In this document: piece by piece, positions 53,261 through 63,067 of the stretch
Numbering within the stretch: the first letter of the stretch is position 1
Layout: the number at the start of each line of letters is the position of its first letter
Origin: Picrophilus oshimae DSM 9789
GTDB lineage: Archaea; Thermoplasmatota; Thermoplasmata; Thermoplasmatales; Thermoplasmataceae
DNA length: 64,000 bases
Direction of reading: 5' to 3'
Assembly (NCBI RefSeq): GCF_900176435.1
Contig: NZ_FWYE01000002.1
Location: 248,001 to 312,000 of the forward strand
Notes under the pieces: model-generated
What the model saw: only the letters and a program-made list of their open reading frames with translations
The model's database searches: none
What the model was told of the DNA's origin: nothing
Made by a program: the position numbers and the translations under genes

Positions 53261-54375
53261 AATGATCTGTAAACCTCCAGTGTTTTCATTGCCGTTTTAT
53301 TCCAGGTAAAGAGCTTTGCCTCCATCTGGCCATTTGTTCCGAGGACCGTTCTCAATGACCTGTAATCAACAAGGTTTAAAATGTAATCTGATATTAAATC
53401 GGTATCCCAGAAATCGGCAGTTAAAACGTTTAAAAGCGATTCACCAACACCGGTTGTCCTGCTTATGATTACAGGTGTTCCGGCACTCATTGCCTCTATG
53501 ACAGACATGCCAAAGGGCTCTGAAACAGCAGGCAGTATAAATGCATCAGCATTTCTGTAATACCACATGGCAAGCTCCTCGGGCACAAAACCTGGAAAAT
53601 AGAAATTATCATATATACCATATGACTTTGATAGTTTAATCATCTCATCAAGCTGGTCGCCGGTACCGGCCATCACAAATTTTATATTATTATTTATTTT
53701 TAATGACTTGTAAGCAGCCTCAAGAAAGAATTTTGGCCCCTTCTGTGTTGTTATTCTTCCAAAGTATAGTATTATATTTGTTTTCTCATATGATCTAACA
53801 GGATTCTTTAGAAATGAATCGTCTATTCCATTGTATATAACATCTATTTTCCAAGGATTTGCATTGTAATTTTGCACTATTGTTTTTTTGGTTAAATTGG
53901 AAACCGCTATTACCCTATCGGCATTCTTTATACCGGAGCTCTCTATATCCATTATCGATTTTTGTGGGAAAAAATTTCCTGATCTGTCAAACTCTGTGCT
54001 GTGCACTGTCACTATTAATGGTATATTATATTTTTTCTTTAGGTAAATACCGGCAGGATACGTAATCCAGTCATGGGCATGTATCAAATCAACATTTTCC
54101 GGATCGAAATCCTCTATGACCCTGGAGTTATAGTACATGATCTCGTCCATAAAAGTATTAAACCTCATGGAGGAGAAATCATAATAGGATTTATAATTGT
54201 AAAATCCAACCTTTTTAACGTTGAATGGATAAACATCAAGGAGCTTTTTTGAGTATGGTACGTATAGATCTATATCGATAATATTTGACAGTATTGAGTA
54301 GAGGTTTATTGTATGTATTCCAAGGCCACCGGCAAATGCAGGTGGCAGTTCCCATCCTATTACTGAGACCTTCAT
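53245..54375 (-). CDS. GT4 glycosyltransferase, probable glycogen synthase
   Basis: 376 residues, GT-B fold. GWELPPAFAGGLGIHTINLY near 8-27 and YFGRITTQKGPKFFLEAA near 207-224 mark the two domains. The donor-site E-x7-E motif is SEPFGMSVIEAMSAGTPVI near 290-308. Resembles archaeal glycogen synthases by sequence and by its place between a debranching enzyme and a GH57 enzyme. Its ATG overlaps the stop of the debranching gene (ATGA at 54372). Confidence 0.85.
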   Translation of the reverse strand: MKVSVIGWELPPAFAGGLGIHTINLYSILSNIIDIDLYVPYSKKLLDVYPFNVKKVGFYNYKSYYDFSSMRFNTFMDEIMYYNSRVIEDFDPENVDLIHAHDWITYPAGIYLKKKYNIPLIVTVHSTEFDRSGNFFPQKSIMDIESSGIKNADRVIAVSNLTKKTIVQNYNANPWKIDVIYNGIDDSFLKNPVRSYEKTNIILYFGRITTQKGPKFFLEAAYKSLKINNNIKFVMAGTGDQLDEMIKLSKSYGIYDNFYFPGFVPEELAMWYYRNADAFILPAVSEPFGMSVIEAMSAGTPVIISRTTGVGESLLNVLTADFWDTDLISDYILNLVDYRSLRTVLGTNGQMEAKLFTWNKTAMKTLEVYRSLCRMV

Positions 54376-56084
54376 TGACCCACCAGATCCTCATGGTAGG
54401 CCCTTAAAAGTTCACCGTAACTCCAGGCCTGCATCACACAGCCCTTTGGTTTTAACGTATCGTCGAAGAGTTCCGGTATCATGTATAAACTGTAAAGATT
54501 TTTAAAGTAATTGTATAGTTCCTTTCTGTCATGACCTGATCTAACAGAGGCTGTGATGTATGGCCCCACAAGCCAGGTCCATATGGCACCATTATGGTAT
54601 GCAGAATCCCTTGAATATTGATCACCTGTATAAAATCCATGATAATTCCTATCATATTTTGACAGTGATCTCAGGCCGTATGGTGTTAAAAGCTCATCAT
54701 CTATTGTTTCCTTGTAATCATTAAAGTTATCAAGTATATTATATGGTAATGAAAAGGAAAAGATCATGTTTGGCCTTACACTTGGATCGTTATCCGTGTC
54801 CATTATAAAGTGTTTTGATATAAAAGTTTTTTTAAATTCCCTTGATACCATCTCGGCAATGCCATCATAATCATTCTTTATATGCAGCAGTTCAGAAAAA
54901 TATGACATTGATCTTAATGCATTGTACCAGAGCGCATTTATCTCCACAGGCTTTCCAGTTCTTGGCGTGAATATTTTGTCTCCGGTCTGGGCATCCATCC
55001 ATGTTAGCTTTGGCCTTTTCATTGTTACAAGATAGTTATCTAAATAATAGAGGTCGTTCCCGTTTATATATGAATTAACAATATCAACCATCTTTTTATA
55101 CATAAATTCAAGTATTGAGTTGTCCATTGTGTAATTATAATATTTATAAAATGCATATATGAACCAAAGACCTGTATCTCCTGATTCATAGTCTGGAGTA
55201 AATATCCTTGGAACCATGCCGTTCTTTATCCTGTTTGAATACTCAATAAGTATGTTCCTTGCATCGTTGAACCTCCTCTGGGTTAGAAGGATTCCTGGCA
55301 TTGATATAAATGTATCACGCCCCCATGGGCCGAACCAGTAAAATCCTGCAAGTATGTTGTTTTTAACAATAAACTTTGAGGCTTTTGCTGCAATACCCTG
55401 TTTTTTCTTGATTTTTTTTATTGATGTGTCTGATGGCCTGTCTGTAAAGATCCTTACAGTAAATTTATTCATCTTTACCGAGAAATGACCTGGCAGAAAT
55501 AGATTTTCTATATAATTGGAGCCGCGCTCCATATCAACAGGGTAATTAAAATTATAATACCATTTATTTTCCTCAATATAATCACCTGGAATATCGATAT
55601 TAAAATAATAATCACCTGATGAGAATTCATAGTATTTATTAATGCTTACATTAAAATTGTTATGATTCAATGTCAAATAGGATCTTCTAAAAGATATTAA
55701 AGGATACAATAGAAATTCATCAACGCCGTTTGAATCGTATTCTATTATCAGTGTATCATAATCATCAAGAAACATCCTTTTATATATTATCGATGACCTT
55801 ATCTTGTATATAAATTCAAGATAACCATAATCATTGAATGACTCAAGGAATTTATAGCCATCAGGATAAACAACATCATAAAAATTTGTGTCCAGATTAT
55901 AAAGCTCATTGTTTATTCTTAATACCTCAAAGAACTTATTTAGGTAATTTATTCTATCATAGTTTTCATTTATTGCCTTTACATAAATGCCATGATATGT
56001 TCTGGTATTTGCCATTGAAACTGTTGATGCACTGTATGTGCCATTTTTATTTGAGAGAATCCACTCCATTTCAAAGCTGTTCAT
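54372..56084 (-). CDS. Glycogen debranching enzyme (amylo-alpha-1,6-glucosidase family)
   Basis: About 570 residues. The N-terminal domain begins FEMEWILSNKNGTYSASTVS then NTRTYHGIYVK, typical of GDE_N. The C-terminal (alpha/alpha)6 domain contains WFGPWGRDTFISMPGI, DTGLWFIYA, and GAIWTWLVGP near the end. It trims alpha-1,6 branches of glycogen. The start is taken as ATG 56084: a minus-strand TATA (ACTTAAATAAAA near 56105-56116) sits about 26 nt before it. ATG 56102 would start almost within that box. Confidence 0.88.
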   Translation of the reverse strand: MNSFEMEWILSNKNGTYSASTVSMANTRTYHGIYVKAINENYDRINYLNKFFEVLRINNELYNLDTNFYDVVYPDGYKFLESFNDYGYLEFIYKIRSSIIYKRMFLDDYDTLIIEYDSNGVDEFLLYPLISFRRSYLTLNHNNFNVSINKYYEFSSGDYYFNIDIPGDYIEENKWYYNFNYPVDMERGSNYIENLFLPGHFSVKMNKFTVRIFTDRPSDTSIKKIKKKQGIAAKASKFIVKNNILAGFYWFGPWGRDTFISMPGILLTQRRFNDARNILIEYSNRIKNGMVPRIFTPDYESGDTGLWFIYAFYKYYNYTMDNSILEFMYKKMVDIVNSYINGNDLYYLDNYLVTMKRPKLTWMDAQTGDKIFTPRTGKPVEINALWYNALRSMSYFSELLHIKNDYDGIAEMVSREFKKTFISKHFIMDTDNDPSVRPNMIFSFSLPYNILDNFNDYKETIDDELLTPYGLRSLSKYDRNYHGFYTGDQYSRDSAYHNGAIWTWLVGPYITASVRSGHDRKELYNYFKNLYSLYMIPELFDDTLKPKGCVMQAWSYGELLRAYHEDLVGQ

Positions 56085-56175
56085 TAAAGTAAATAAAATC
56101 ATTTTTTATTTAAGTTTTTTTATGATGATCTTACTGACTAAATAGTATTAAATATTTATTTTATATATACAATGA

Positions 56176-57072
56176 ATGAAGTTCCTGGCCTTTTTTGGGC
56201 ACATAAACATTGATGTTAAAATATCTGTTCCCAGGCTGCCTATGCGGGAGGAATCAGTTGGTGTTAAAAATGTTTCTAATGAGTTTGCAGGCACTGCAGG
56301 CAATTTTGCCTTTGTAGCGGCATCCCTTGGTTTGAGCTTTGATTTGTATTCAAAGGTCGGTTCATTAACGCATAATGACTACATAAATGAGCTCAGGAGA
56401 AGAAAAATAAACATAGACCATGTTGAAATAGAGAATTCAATGGGACCAATATGCTATATACCAACAGATGGAAATGAACAGGTTGCATATATGTACCAGG
56501 GCCCAATGGATTCATGGAGGCCATCATTATCCTTTGATTATAATTATAAATATGTCCACCTTGGCACTGGCCCATCAGATGAGTACCAAAAAATAGCTGC
56601 AAACAATGAAAAATCAAGGATAGTCTTTGATCCTGGCCAGGAGATATGGTACCTTTACAATAAGGATAAAATAATAGATATAATGTCAAGGTCTTACATA
56701 TCAATGTTTAATAAGAATGAGTTTAATTACCTAAAATCAATGACTGGTCTTTCCGAGCATGAGTTAAATAATCTTAGCGATTATATAATAGTAACGATGG
56801 GTTCTGATGGTGCATCCGTTTTCCATAAAAATAATGAGTTTCATGTTCCCGCTGTTAAATCAGATTTTATATATGATACAATAGGTGCCGGTGATTCATT
56901 CAGGGCAGGCTTCTATTTTGGTATCTATAACAATTACAGCATAAATGATTCTGTTCTAATTGGAAACATTGTCGCATCAATTGCAATAAGAAGAAGAATA
57001 ATTGAATTCAATGAAAACAGGAATAATATAATAAAAATGTTTAATAATATGAAACTAAAGCAGCGAGTCTAA
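56176..57072 (+). CDS. PfkB/ribokinase-family carbohydrate or nucleoside kinase
   Basis: 298 residues. FGHINIDVKISVPRLPMREES near the start, FAGTAGNFAFVAASLGL near 37-53 (the GG hinge reads A-G-T-A-G-N), VTMGSDGASVF near 207-217 and the catalytic DTIGAGDSFRAGF near 234-246. The substrate cannot be read from sequence; ribose, fructose, KDG and nucleosides are possible. ATG 56176 lies inside another out-of-frame ATG context (AATGAATGAAG). Convergent overlap of 18 nt with cgi121. Confidence 0.85.
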   Translation: MKFLAFFGHINIDVKISVPRLPMREESVGVKNVSNEFAGTAGNFAFVAASLGLSFDLYSKVGSLTHNDYINELRRRKINIDHVEIENSMGPICYIPTDGNEQVAYMYQGPMDSWRPSLSFDYNYKYVHLGTGPSDEYQKIAANNEKSRIVFDPGQEIWYLYNKDKIIDIMSRSYISMFNKNEFNYLKSMTGLSEHELNNLSDYIIVTMGSDGASVFHKNNEFHVPAVKSDFIYDTIGAGDSFRAGFYFGIYNNYSINDSVLIGNIVASIAIRRRIIEFNENRNNIIKMFNNMKLKQRV

Positions 57073-57468
57073 ATAGCTCATAGCTGAAAATATTTCAAAG
57101 TCCCTTGATTTTAAATCCCTTACCAGAAAATTTTCTATTTCATTTAAATTTTTTAATGGTTTTAGATCGTTATCATTTTCATAAATTAATATATACTTTC
57201 CAGAATCAATAAGACCGCCAATCTCTATGGCCTTTTTTATATCCTTCTCGCCTGTTATATATGCCAGCAGAAGACCGCCCATGGATCTTATATTATTATT
57301 ATGAAGCATGTACCTTGATGCCCTTCTGTAAGCCTCAAGTATATGAACCTCTGAAAAAACCACGGCGGGATTTATAAACTGAAAGAGCGCATCCCTTGAT
57401 CTTGAATAATCAATTAAATCTTTAAAATATGATTTGTCTATAAAAAAGAATTTTAATTTAGGCTGCAT
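57055..57468 (-). CDS. KEOPS complex subunit Cgi121
   Basis: Cgi121 helps KEOPS make t6A37 in tRNA. 137 residues. The core [20 protein letters not shown] then [20 protein letters not shown] then IGGLIDSG (residues 34-89) is the family signature (H-x-x-x-A, ...LL-Y..G-x-x-I-x-x-A, ...G). It overlaps lonB by 11 nt, so it is translated with it. No other KEOPS gene is in the window. Confidence 0.8.
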   Translation of the reverse strand: MQPKLKFFFIDKSYFKDLIDYSRSRDALFQFINPAVVFSEVHILEAYRRASRYMLHNNNIRSMGGLLLAYITGEKDIKKAIEIGGLIDSGKYILIYENDNDLKPLKNLNEIENFLVRDLKSRDFEIFSAMSYLDSLL

Positions 57469-59407
57469 TTGTACCTGTTCTCTGCGTTGTTATTGCCTTC
57501 TCGTTCTCGCCAAGCGTGTCATGCAGCTGCTTGAAGAAATCATCCTTTTCTGGGCTTTTAACAAGTGCAACGTTTAAAACGTCCTCTATTGTGGCCGCAG
57601 GTATTATCTCTATCCTGTTTCTATGTGCCTCGTCAAGTATGACATCGTTCAGGTTTGATAATGGTATCACAACCTTTTTCAGGCCGGCATCTATTGCAGC
57701 CTCTATTTTTGCCGTGACACCGCCTACCGGTAATACCTCACCACGAACGCTTAATGATCCGGTCATTGCTATTGTCTGATCTATTGGTATCCTTTCAAGT
57801 GCAGAGATCACTGCCGTTGCTATTGAAACACTTGCAGAGTCTCCCTCAACGCCTTCATAGGTGCCAACGAACTGTATATGTATATCAACGTCTGATATGT
57901 TTTTACCGCTGATCTTCTTTATGACTGCAGAGACGTTTTCAACAGCCTCCTTTGCTATATCACCAAGCTTGCCCGTTGCATAGACCATGCCGTTACCCTT
58001 GTGCTGTGCAGGTGTAACTTCAGCAACTATTGGCATGACTATACCGCTTAAGTCTGATAATTCCTGGGAGCCCATAACTGCAAGGCCATTTACCTTTCCA
58101 ACGGCTTCTCCCTCACCGAGGAATGTATTGTAAAGCTTTTTAACCTCTATTGCGCGGTCTGCTATCTGCTGTTCAACAGGTTTGCTCAGTTCCTTTGCCA
58201 TTGTCACATGCCTTCCGGTAACTATATCTGCCTTTTCCGCAACTGCTATATCACCGGCGACACGCACAAGTCCTCCTAGCTCCCTTAGTCTTAATGTTAA
58301 TTTACCCTTCCTGCCGGCCCTCTTCTGGGCCTCCTTTATGATCTCGACTATTGCAGATGTATCAAAAGGCGGTATCTTTTTATCCTTTGCTATTTCCTGT
58401 GCTATGAACTGAACAAGTTTCTTTCTGTTCTCATCGTTATCATCCATTGCATCATTCATGAAGACCTCGTATCCATATCCACGTATCCTTGATCTTAATG
58501 CGGGATGCATGTTCCTCAATGCATCTATGTTTCCTGCTGCAACAAGAACAAAATCGCATGGCACCGGTTCAGTCTGAACCATGGCACCTGCGCTTCTCTC
58601 GCTCTGTCCGGATATTGAATATTTTTTCTCCTGCATTGCTGTTAATAAGGCCTGCTGATCTTCAGGTCTTAACAGGTTTATTTCATCTATGAATAAAACG
58701 CCCTTATCGGCCTTATGTATATTTCCGGCCTCAACCCTCTCATGGGCTGGTGTTTCAAGACCACCAGACTGGAATGGATCGTGCCTGACATCGCCTAAAA
58801 GTGCTCCAGAATGTGCACCCGTTGAGTCAATAAATGGTGGCTTATCATTTGTGTTGTGTGATACCAGTATCTTTGGAACCATGCTTCTTTCAACCCTGGC
58901 AACAGGGTTCATTGCAAGAAGAACGTAAAGGAATGCTGCTGCAAGTATTGCGAAGAATATTATAGAATAGCTCCTGAGAACAACTGCCATTACTATTCCA
59001 AGAAGTATTATTGAGAATATTATAAAAAGAAGGCTTCTTGATCTATCCTTCCTATCACGCTCGGCCTTTATCTGGTATTGCTTTACAATCTCCTTTCCCT
59101 TGCCTGCCGGGAATGTTTTTATCTTTGGTTTATTTGGATCCTCCATATTTGGAAAGCATAGTATGTCCTCAAGTTCCTCCTTTGGTAGAAAGTCAACCAT
59201 TGACTGTGCAAGCATTGATTTTCCAGTTCCAGGATCACCTATCAGCAGGACATGCCTCTTCTGCATTGCTGCCTTTTTTATTACCTCGCCTGCCGTTTCC
59301 TGACCAATTACCTGGTTAAACAGCAGCTTAGGTACCTCGACTTCCTTGGTGGTTTTTATGCCAAGTTTTGATACCCACTCTTCAACCTCATCAACTTGAT
59401 TTTCCAC
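57458..59407 (-). CDS. lonB: Archaeal membrane-anchored Lon protease (LonB)
   Basis: ATP-dependent protease, 649 residues from GTG 59407, close to the Thermoplasma LonB length. Walker A GDPGTGKS at 57-64, two membrane helices at about 125-165 inserted in the AAA+ module, Walker [12 protein letters not shown], and the Ser-Lys dyad in EGDSASVS and [14 protein letters not shown] start is chosen because a minus-strand TATA (CTTATTTAATAAG, 59425-59437) lies 25 nt upstream and the codons further upstream match nothing in the family. cgi121 overlaps its 3' end. Confidence 0.92.
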   Translation of the reverse strand: MENQVDEVEEWVSKLGIKTTKEVEVPKLLFNQVIGQETAGEVIKKAAMQKRHVLLIGDPGTGKSMLAQSMVDFLPKEELEDILCFPNMEDPNKPKIKTFPAGKGKEIVKQYQIKAERDRKDRSRSLLFIIFSIILLGIVMAVVLRSYSIIFFAILAAAFLYVLLAMNPVARVERSMVPKILVSHNTNDKPPFIDSTGAHSGALLGDVRHDPFQSGGLETPAHERVEAGNIHKADKGVLFIDEINLLRPEDQQALLTAMQEKKYSISGQSERSAGAMVQTEPVPCDFVLVAAGNIDALRNMHPALRSRIRGYGYEVFMNDAMDDNDENRKKLVQFIAQEIAKDKKIPPFDTSAIVEIIKEAQKRAGRKGKLTLRLRELGGLVRVAGDIAVAEKADIVTGRHVTMAKELSKPVEQQIADRAIEVKKLYNTFLGEGEAVGKVNGLAVMGSQELSDLSGIVMPIVAEVTPAQHKGNGMVYATGKLGDIAKEAVENVSAVIKKISGKNISDVDIHIQFVGTYEGVEGDSASVSIATAVISALERIPIDQTIAMTGSLSVRGEVLPVGGVTAKIEAAIDAGLKKVVIPLSNLNDVILDEAHRNRIEIIPAATIEDVLNVALVKSPEKDDFFKQLHDTLGENEKAITTQRTGTNAA

Positions 59408-59424
59408 ATTATGATAATTCAATC

Positions 59425-59437
59425 TTATTAAATAAGT
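59425..59437 (-). promoter_or_regulatory. lonB TATA box
   Basis: CTTATTTAATAAG is centred about 25 nt before the GTG chosen as the lonB start, implying a leaderless message and supporting that start. Confidence 0.5.
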
Positions 59438-59680
59438 TTTCCTATTAATAATTTTTAAAAATTTGCCAGATGATTTTTTTATTAAGCTAAACAAAAATTT
59501 TATTTATTATAAAATATTTAAAAATGTATAATTGCACTGATTCCTTTTAATATCAAAAAAAGACCATATGCTTGTCTATGTTTATCTTACATAGATAATT
59601 CTTTGCATATAATTTTGTCACATGATAATGCATGTTTTTTTGAATTATTTTATAAAAAATATTGTAAATTTCCATAGAAT

Positions 59681-59691
59681 AAATTTTTAAG
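59681..59691 (+). promoter_or_regulatory. Enolase TATA box
   Basis: AAATTTTTAAG is centred about 27 nt upstream of ATG 59713, so the message would begin at the start codon. This argues against the TTG at 59698, which would fall before the transcription start. Confidence 0.55.
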
Positions 59692-59712
59692 ATTATATTG
59701 TATAATGTGAAC

Positions 59713-60915
59713 ATGAATTTTGAAATTAAGGATACAAAAATAAGAAAGATCTTTGATTCAAGAGGGAATTTCAGTGCCGAGGTTACAGTAATTCTTGAGA
59801 ATGCATCCGGGACTGCCTCAGCGCCTGCAGGTGCAAGCACTGGTAAGACAGAGGTTATAGCATATCCTGATAATAACATTGATAACGGAATAGATTTCTT
59901 TTACAGGCATGTAAAAAAAGCGTTGAAGGGTTTTAACAGCATAAACCAGGAGGGTCTTGACAGAATGCTTCATGAAATAGATGGCACCGATAATTTCTCA
60001 AATCTTGGTGGCAATATAGCAACTGCAATATCAATAGCAAATGCAAAGGCCGTTTCAAATGCCCTTGGCATACCAATGTATAGATACGTTGGCGGAATTA
60101 ATTATTCAATGCCAAGACCTATTGGAAACGTTATAGGCGGTGGAAAGCATTCAAAAAATGGTACAACAATACAGGAATTTCTTGTTTCTGCCCAGGGAAA
60201 AACAGTGCTTGATTCCATATATTATAATATATTAATACATAGAAGGATTGGTGAGATTTTATCAGGCATGTTTAAAAATCAGAGCATAGGTCTTGGTGAT
60301 GAAAAGGCATGGACATGTGACATATCCGATGAGGATGCCATAGAAATAATAAAAAATGCATCTAAAGATATATCATCAGAGTATAAAATAAAGGTTTTAA
60401 ACGGTGTTGATTTTGCAGCAGATTCATTCTATGATGGCAATTATTATATTTATAAAAATAGAAAGCTTACAAGGGATCAGCAGATAGATTACGCAATTTC
60501 AATATCAAGGGATCATGGCTTTTATTACATTGAGGACCCATTAAATGACCAGGATTTTGATGGTTTTTCAGAGATAACCTCAAAGGTTGGCGACAAATCC
60601 TTAATTGTTGGAGATGATTTATATACAACAAATCCTGAAAGGATAAAAAAGGGCATTGAAAAGAGATCAACAAACGGTGTTTTAATAAAGGTTAATCAGA
60701 TAGGAACATTGAGCGATACAGCCAGGAGTGTGAGAATTGCAACAGAACATGGATTAAAAACCGTTGTATCGCACAGGAGCGGTGAAACAACGGATGATTT
60801 TATAGCACATCTCGCCGTTGCATTTGGATCGCCATTGATAAAAACAGGAACAATAGGTGGTGAGCGCCTCGCAAAATTAAACGAGCTTATAAGAATAGAG
60901 GAGGAATTAATATAA
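59713..60915 (+). CDS. eno: Enolase (phosphopyruvate hydratase)
   Basis: Converts 2-phosphoglycerate to phosphoenolpyruvate. 400 residues. [12 protein letters not shown] at the start, [10 protein letters not shown] near 38-47, metal ligands Asp in VDFAADSF, Glu in [10 protein letters not shown] and Asp in [11 protein letters not shown], the catalytic Lys in VLIKVNQIG and the C-terminal [19 protein letters not shown] are all present. Catalytic Glu/His loop [16 protein letters not shown] differs a little from the bacterial H-A-x-N form, as expected for this group. Start choice is explained under its TATA box. dph5 begins within its stop. Confidence 0.96.
   Translation: MNFEIKDTKIRKIFDSRGNFSAEVTVILENASGTASAPAGASTGKTEVIAYPDNNIDNGIDFFYRHVKKALKGFNSINQEGLDRMLHEIDGTDNFSNLGGNIATAISIANAKAVSNALGIPMYRYVGGINYSMPRPIGNVIGGGKHSKNGTTIQEFLVSAQGKTVLDSIYYNILIHRRIGEILSGMFKNQSIGLGDEKAWTCDISDEDAIEIIKNASKDISSEYKIKVLNGVDFAADSFYDGNYYIYKNRKLTRDQQIDYAISISRDHGFYYIEDPLNDQDFDGFSEITSKVGDKSLIVGDDLYTTNPERIKKGIEKRSTNGVLIKVNQIGTLSDTARSVRIATEHGLKTVVSHRSGETTDDFIAHLAVAFGSPLIKTGTIGGERLAKLNELIRIEEELI
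60900..60914 (+). promoter_or_regulatory. Shine-Dalgarno and ATA initiation codon of dph5
   Basis: GGAGG at 60900-60904, inside the end of the enolase gene, is followed by 7 nt and the codon ATA at 60912-60914. This is the normal spacing for a ribosome-binding site and there is no ATG, GTG or TTG at that position in any frame. Confidence 0.6.
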
Positions 60916-61676
60916 CATTAAATATTATTGGTATTGGTCTCCGTGGGATAAACAGCATTACCATGGAGATGTACGATGTAATAAAAAAGAGTGATCTTGT
61001 TTATTTTGATATTTATACATCGATATCACCTGATAAAACCTTCGAGGATTTAATAAAAATAAATGCAAATACTTTAAAGGCAACAAGGGATGTTCTTGAA
61101 AACGAGGGTCCTATAATAGAAAGGGCTGTAACAGAGAATATTACAATAGTTGTGACCGGTGATGCACTATCAGCAACGACACATAACCAGATAAGAAGAA
61201 GTGCCATTGAAAAGGGCATTGATGTGAATATCTATGAAAATGCATCTATAATAACGGCCTTCCCATCAAGAACCGGGCTTTTTATATACAGGTTTGGAAG
61301 CATTGTATCAATGCCATTTACATCTGATAAATTCTTTCCATTGAGCGTCTATGATAAAATATACAAAAATTACATTAATAATATGCATACCTTAATCCTT
61401 CTTGATTTAAAGGATGGCAGAACAATGCCTATAAACGATGCGTTAAACAATCTTCTTGCCATGGAGGATAAAAAACATAAAGGCCTGATAAGGGAAGATA
61501 CATTGCTGTTTGCCGGTATTAAAATAGGATCATGTTATGAAAAGATATATTTTTCGAATATATCAAAAATGCTTGAACTTGACATTGAGGATTCGCCGGC
61601 ATCAATAATAATACCGGCAGAATTAAATGAAATCGAGCTCGAATTTGCAAGATCGTTCTGCATAAATGTGTTTTGA
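60912..61676 (+). CDS. dph5: Diphthine synthase Dph5, apparent ATA start
   Basis: AdoMet-dependent methylation steps of diphthamide on aEF2. 254 residues from ATA 60912. The N-terminal strand and AdoMet loop [15 protein letters not shown] aligns with the family start M-x-L-x-F-I-G-L-G-L. It lies upstream of the first ATG (60963), so an ATG start would delete it. No ATG, GTG or TTG exists in frame before 60963. GGAGG at 60900-60904 stands 7 nt before the ATA. Later motifs: [35 protein letters not shown] and [13 protein letters not shown]. The ATA overlaps the enolase TAA by 3 nt. A sequencing error is the alternative. Confidence 0.85.
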   Translation: MTLNIIGIGLRGINSITMEMYDVIKKSDLVYFDIYTSISPDKTFEDLIKINANTLKATRDVLENEGPIIERAVTENITIVVTGDALSATTHNQIRRSAIEKGIDVNIYENASIITAFPSRTGLFIYRFGSIVSMPFTSDKFFPLSVYDKIYKNYINNMHTLILLDLKDGRTMPINDALNNLLAMEDKKHKGLIREDTLLFAGIKIGSCYEKIYFSNISKMLELDIEDSPASIIIPAELNEIELEFARSFCINVF

Positions 61677-61732
61677 TATTTTATATTAATTTAAAACGAA
61701 AATAATATTTATAATAATTTGTTTACCAGATA

Positions 61733-63067
61733 ATGATTGATATAAAGCTTTTGAGGCTTAACAGCGAAATATTTTATAAATCGTGCAGGGATCGCGGGTT
61801 TGATACCAGGATCCTTGATGAGTTCTTTGAGCTTGATAATGAATGGAAGGAAAATTTAAAGCAATTGAACAATATAAAGCACGATAAAAATAGCATAACA
61901 ATGGAAATATCAAGGAGAATAAAGGCCGGGGATGATATAAATGATTTAAAGTTAAAGGTTGAATCATTGAACATTGATATACAAAGGCTTGAGGGCAGGC
62001 AGAATGAAATAGATGTAAAAAGAAACGAGATTTTAAGGTTGATACCAAACCTGCTTGCAGATGATGTGCCGAGATGCTTTGGCGATGAGAACAACAGGCT
62101 TGTAAGATATTATGGAAGGGCCAGGGTGTTTTCTGATGATGTAAAATACTTCATTGAAAACAGTGGCTCCGGAGATTACGAGGAGATTGATTACAGGCCA
62201 AAAAGCCACGTTGATTTAATATCTGAGCTTAATCTTGCTGATATAGAAAGGGCCGGCAAGATAGCAGGTGCAAGATTCTATTTTCTAAAGAACAGGCTCT
62301 TCAAACTTGAGCTTGCATTGATAAATTACGCTGTTGACTTTTTATCGCAGCGTGGCTACACGGTACTTGAGCCACCATTCATGATAAATTACAAATCAAT
62401 GTCAGGCGCAACCGATATAGAGACCTTTAAGGATACACTTTATAAAATAGAGGGGGACGATCTTTATTTAATAGCAACAGCAGAGCATCCAATTGCATCC
62501 ATGCTTCAGGATGAGATATTAATGGAGGATGAGCTGCCAATAAGGGTCAGCGGCGTATCACCATGCTTTAGACGTGAGGCGGGTGCACATGGCAAGGATA
62601 CAAAGGGCATATTCAGGGTGCACCAGTTCAATAAAATAGAGCAGTTTGTATTTTGCAAGCCCGAGGATTCATGGGATTTCTTTGATGAGCTTGTAAGGAA
62701 TTCAGAGGATATATACAAAAGCCTTAAGATACCATACAGGGTTGTAAACGTATGCTCCGGTGAGCTTGGCAACCTTGCAGCAAAAAAGTATGATATCGAG
62801 GCATGGTTTCCGGCACAGGGCAAATTCAGGGAGATTGTTTCCGCATCAAACGATACAGATTACCAGGCAAGATCCCTTAACATAAAATACAGGTCAAGGG
62901 ATGGCAACAGGTTTGTTCACACATTAAACAGCACGGCGATAGCCACCGAGAGGATACTTGTTGCAATTATGGAAAATTTCCAGGATCGTAATGGAAAGGT
63001 AATAAAAATACCAGAGGCCCTTATTCCGTATACTGGTTTTTCCGAGATAGGTGGTGATGACAATTAA
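61733..63067 (+). CDS. serS: Seryl-tRNA synthetase (common type)
   Basis: 444 residues. An N-terminal coiled-coil arm (residues 30-105, rich in Lys, Glu, Leu), then class II motifs: motif 2 SPCFRREAGAHGKDTKGIFRVHQFNKIEQ near 280-308, with TAEHPIASM earlier, and motif 3 NSTAIATERILVAIMEN near 401-417. This is the ordinary type, not the rare methanogen type. The start ATG 61733 lies 56 nt after dph5 with its own AT-rich promoter (TATTTATAATAA near 61708). The mscS-like gene overlaps its stop by 11 nt. Confidence 0.96.
   Translation: MIDIKLLRLNSEIFYKSCRDRGFDTRILDEFFELDNEWKENLKQLNNIKHDKNSITMEISRRIKAGDDINDLKLKVESLNIDIQRLEGRQNEIDVKRNEILRLIPNLLADDVPRCFGDENNRLVRYYGRARVFSDDVKYFIENSGSGDYEEIDYRPKSHVDLISELNLADIERAGKIAGARFYFLKNRLFKLELALINYAVDFLSQRGYTVLEPPFMINYKSMSGATDIETFKDTLYKIEGDDLYLIATAEHPIASMLQDEILMEDELPIRVSGVSPCFRREAGAHGKDTKGIFRVHQFNKIEQFVFCKPEDSWDFFDELVRNSEDIYKSLKIPYRVVNVCSGELGNLAAKKYDIEAWFPAQGKFREIVSASNDTDYQARSLNIKYRSRDGNRFVHTLNSTAIATERILVAIMENFQDRNGKVIKIPEALIPYTGFSEIGGDDN

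Noticed and set aside
59553-59879. Minus-strand ORF of 108 codons upstream of and inside enolase
   Set aside because: Antisense to the enolase start and promoter region; the coding part mirrors the enolase frame and no ribosome-binding site or family match is visible.
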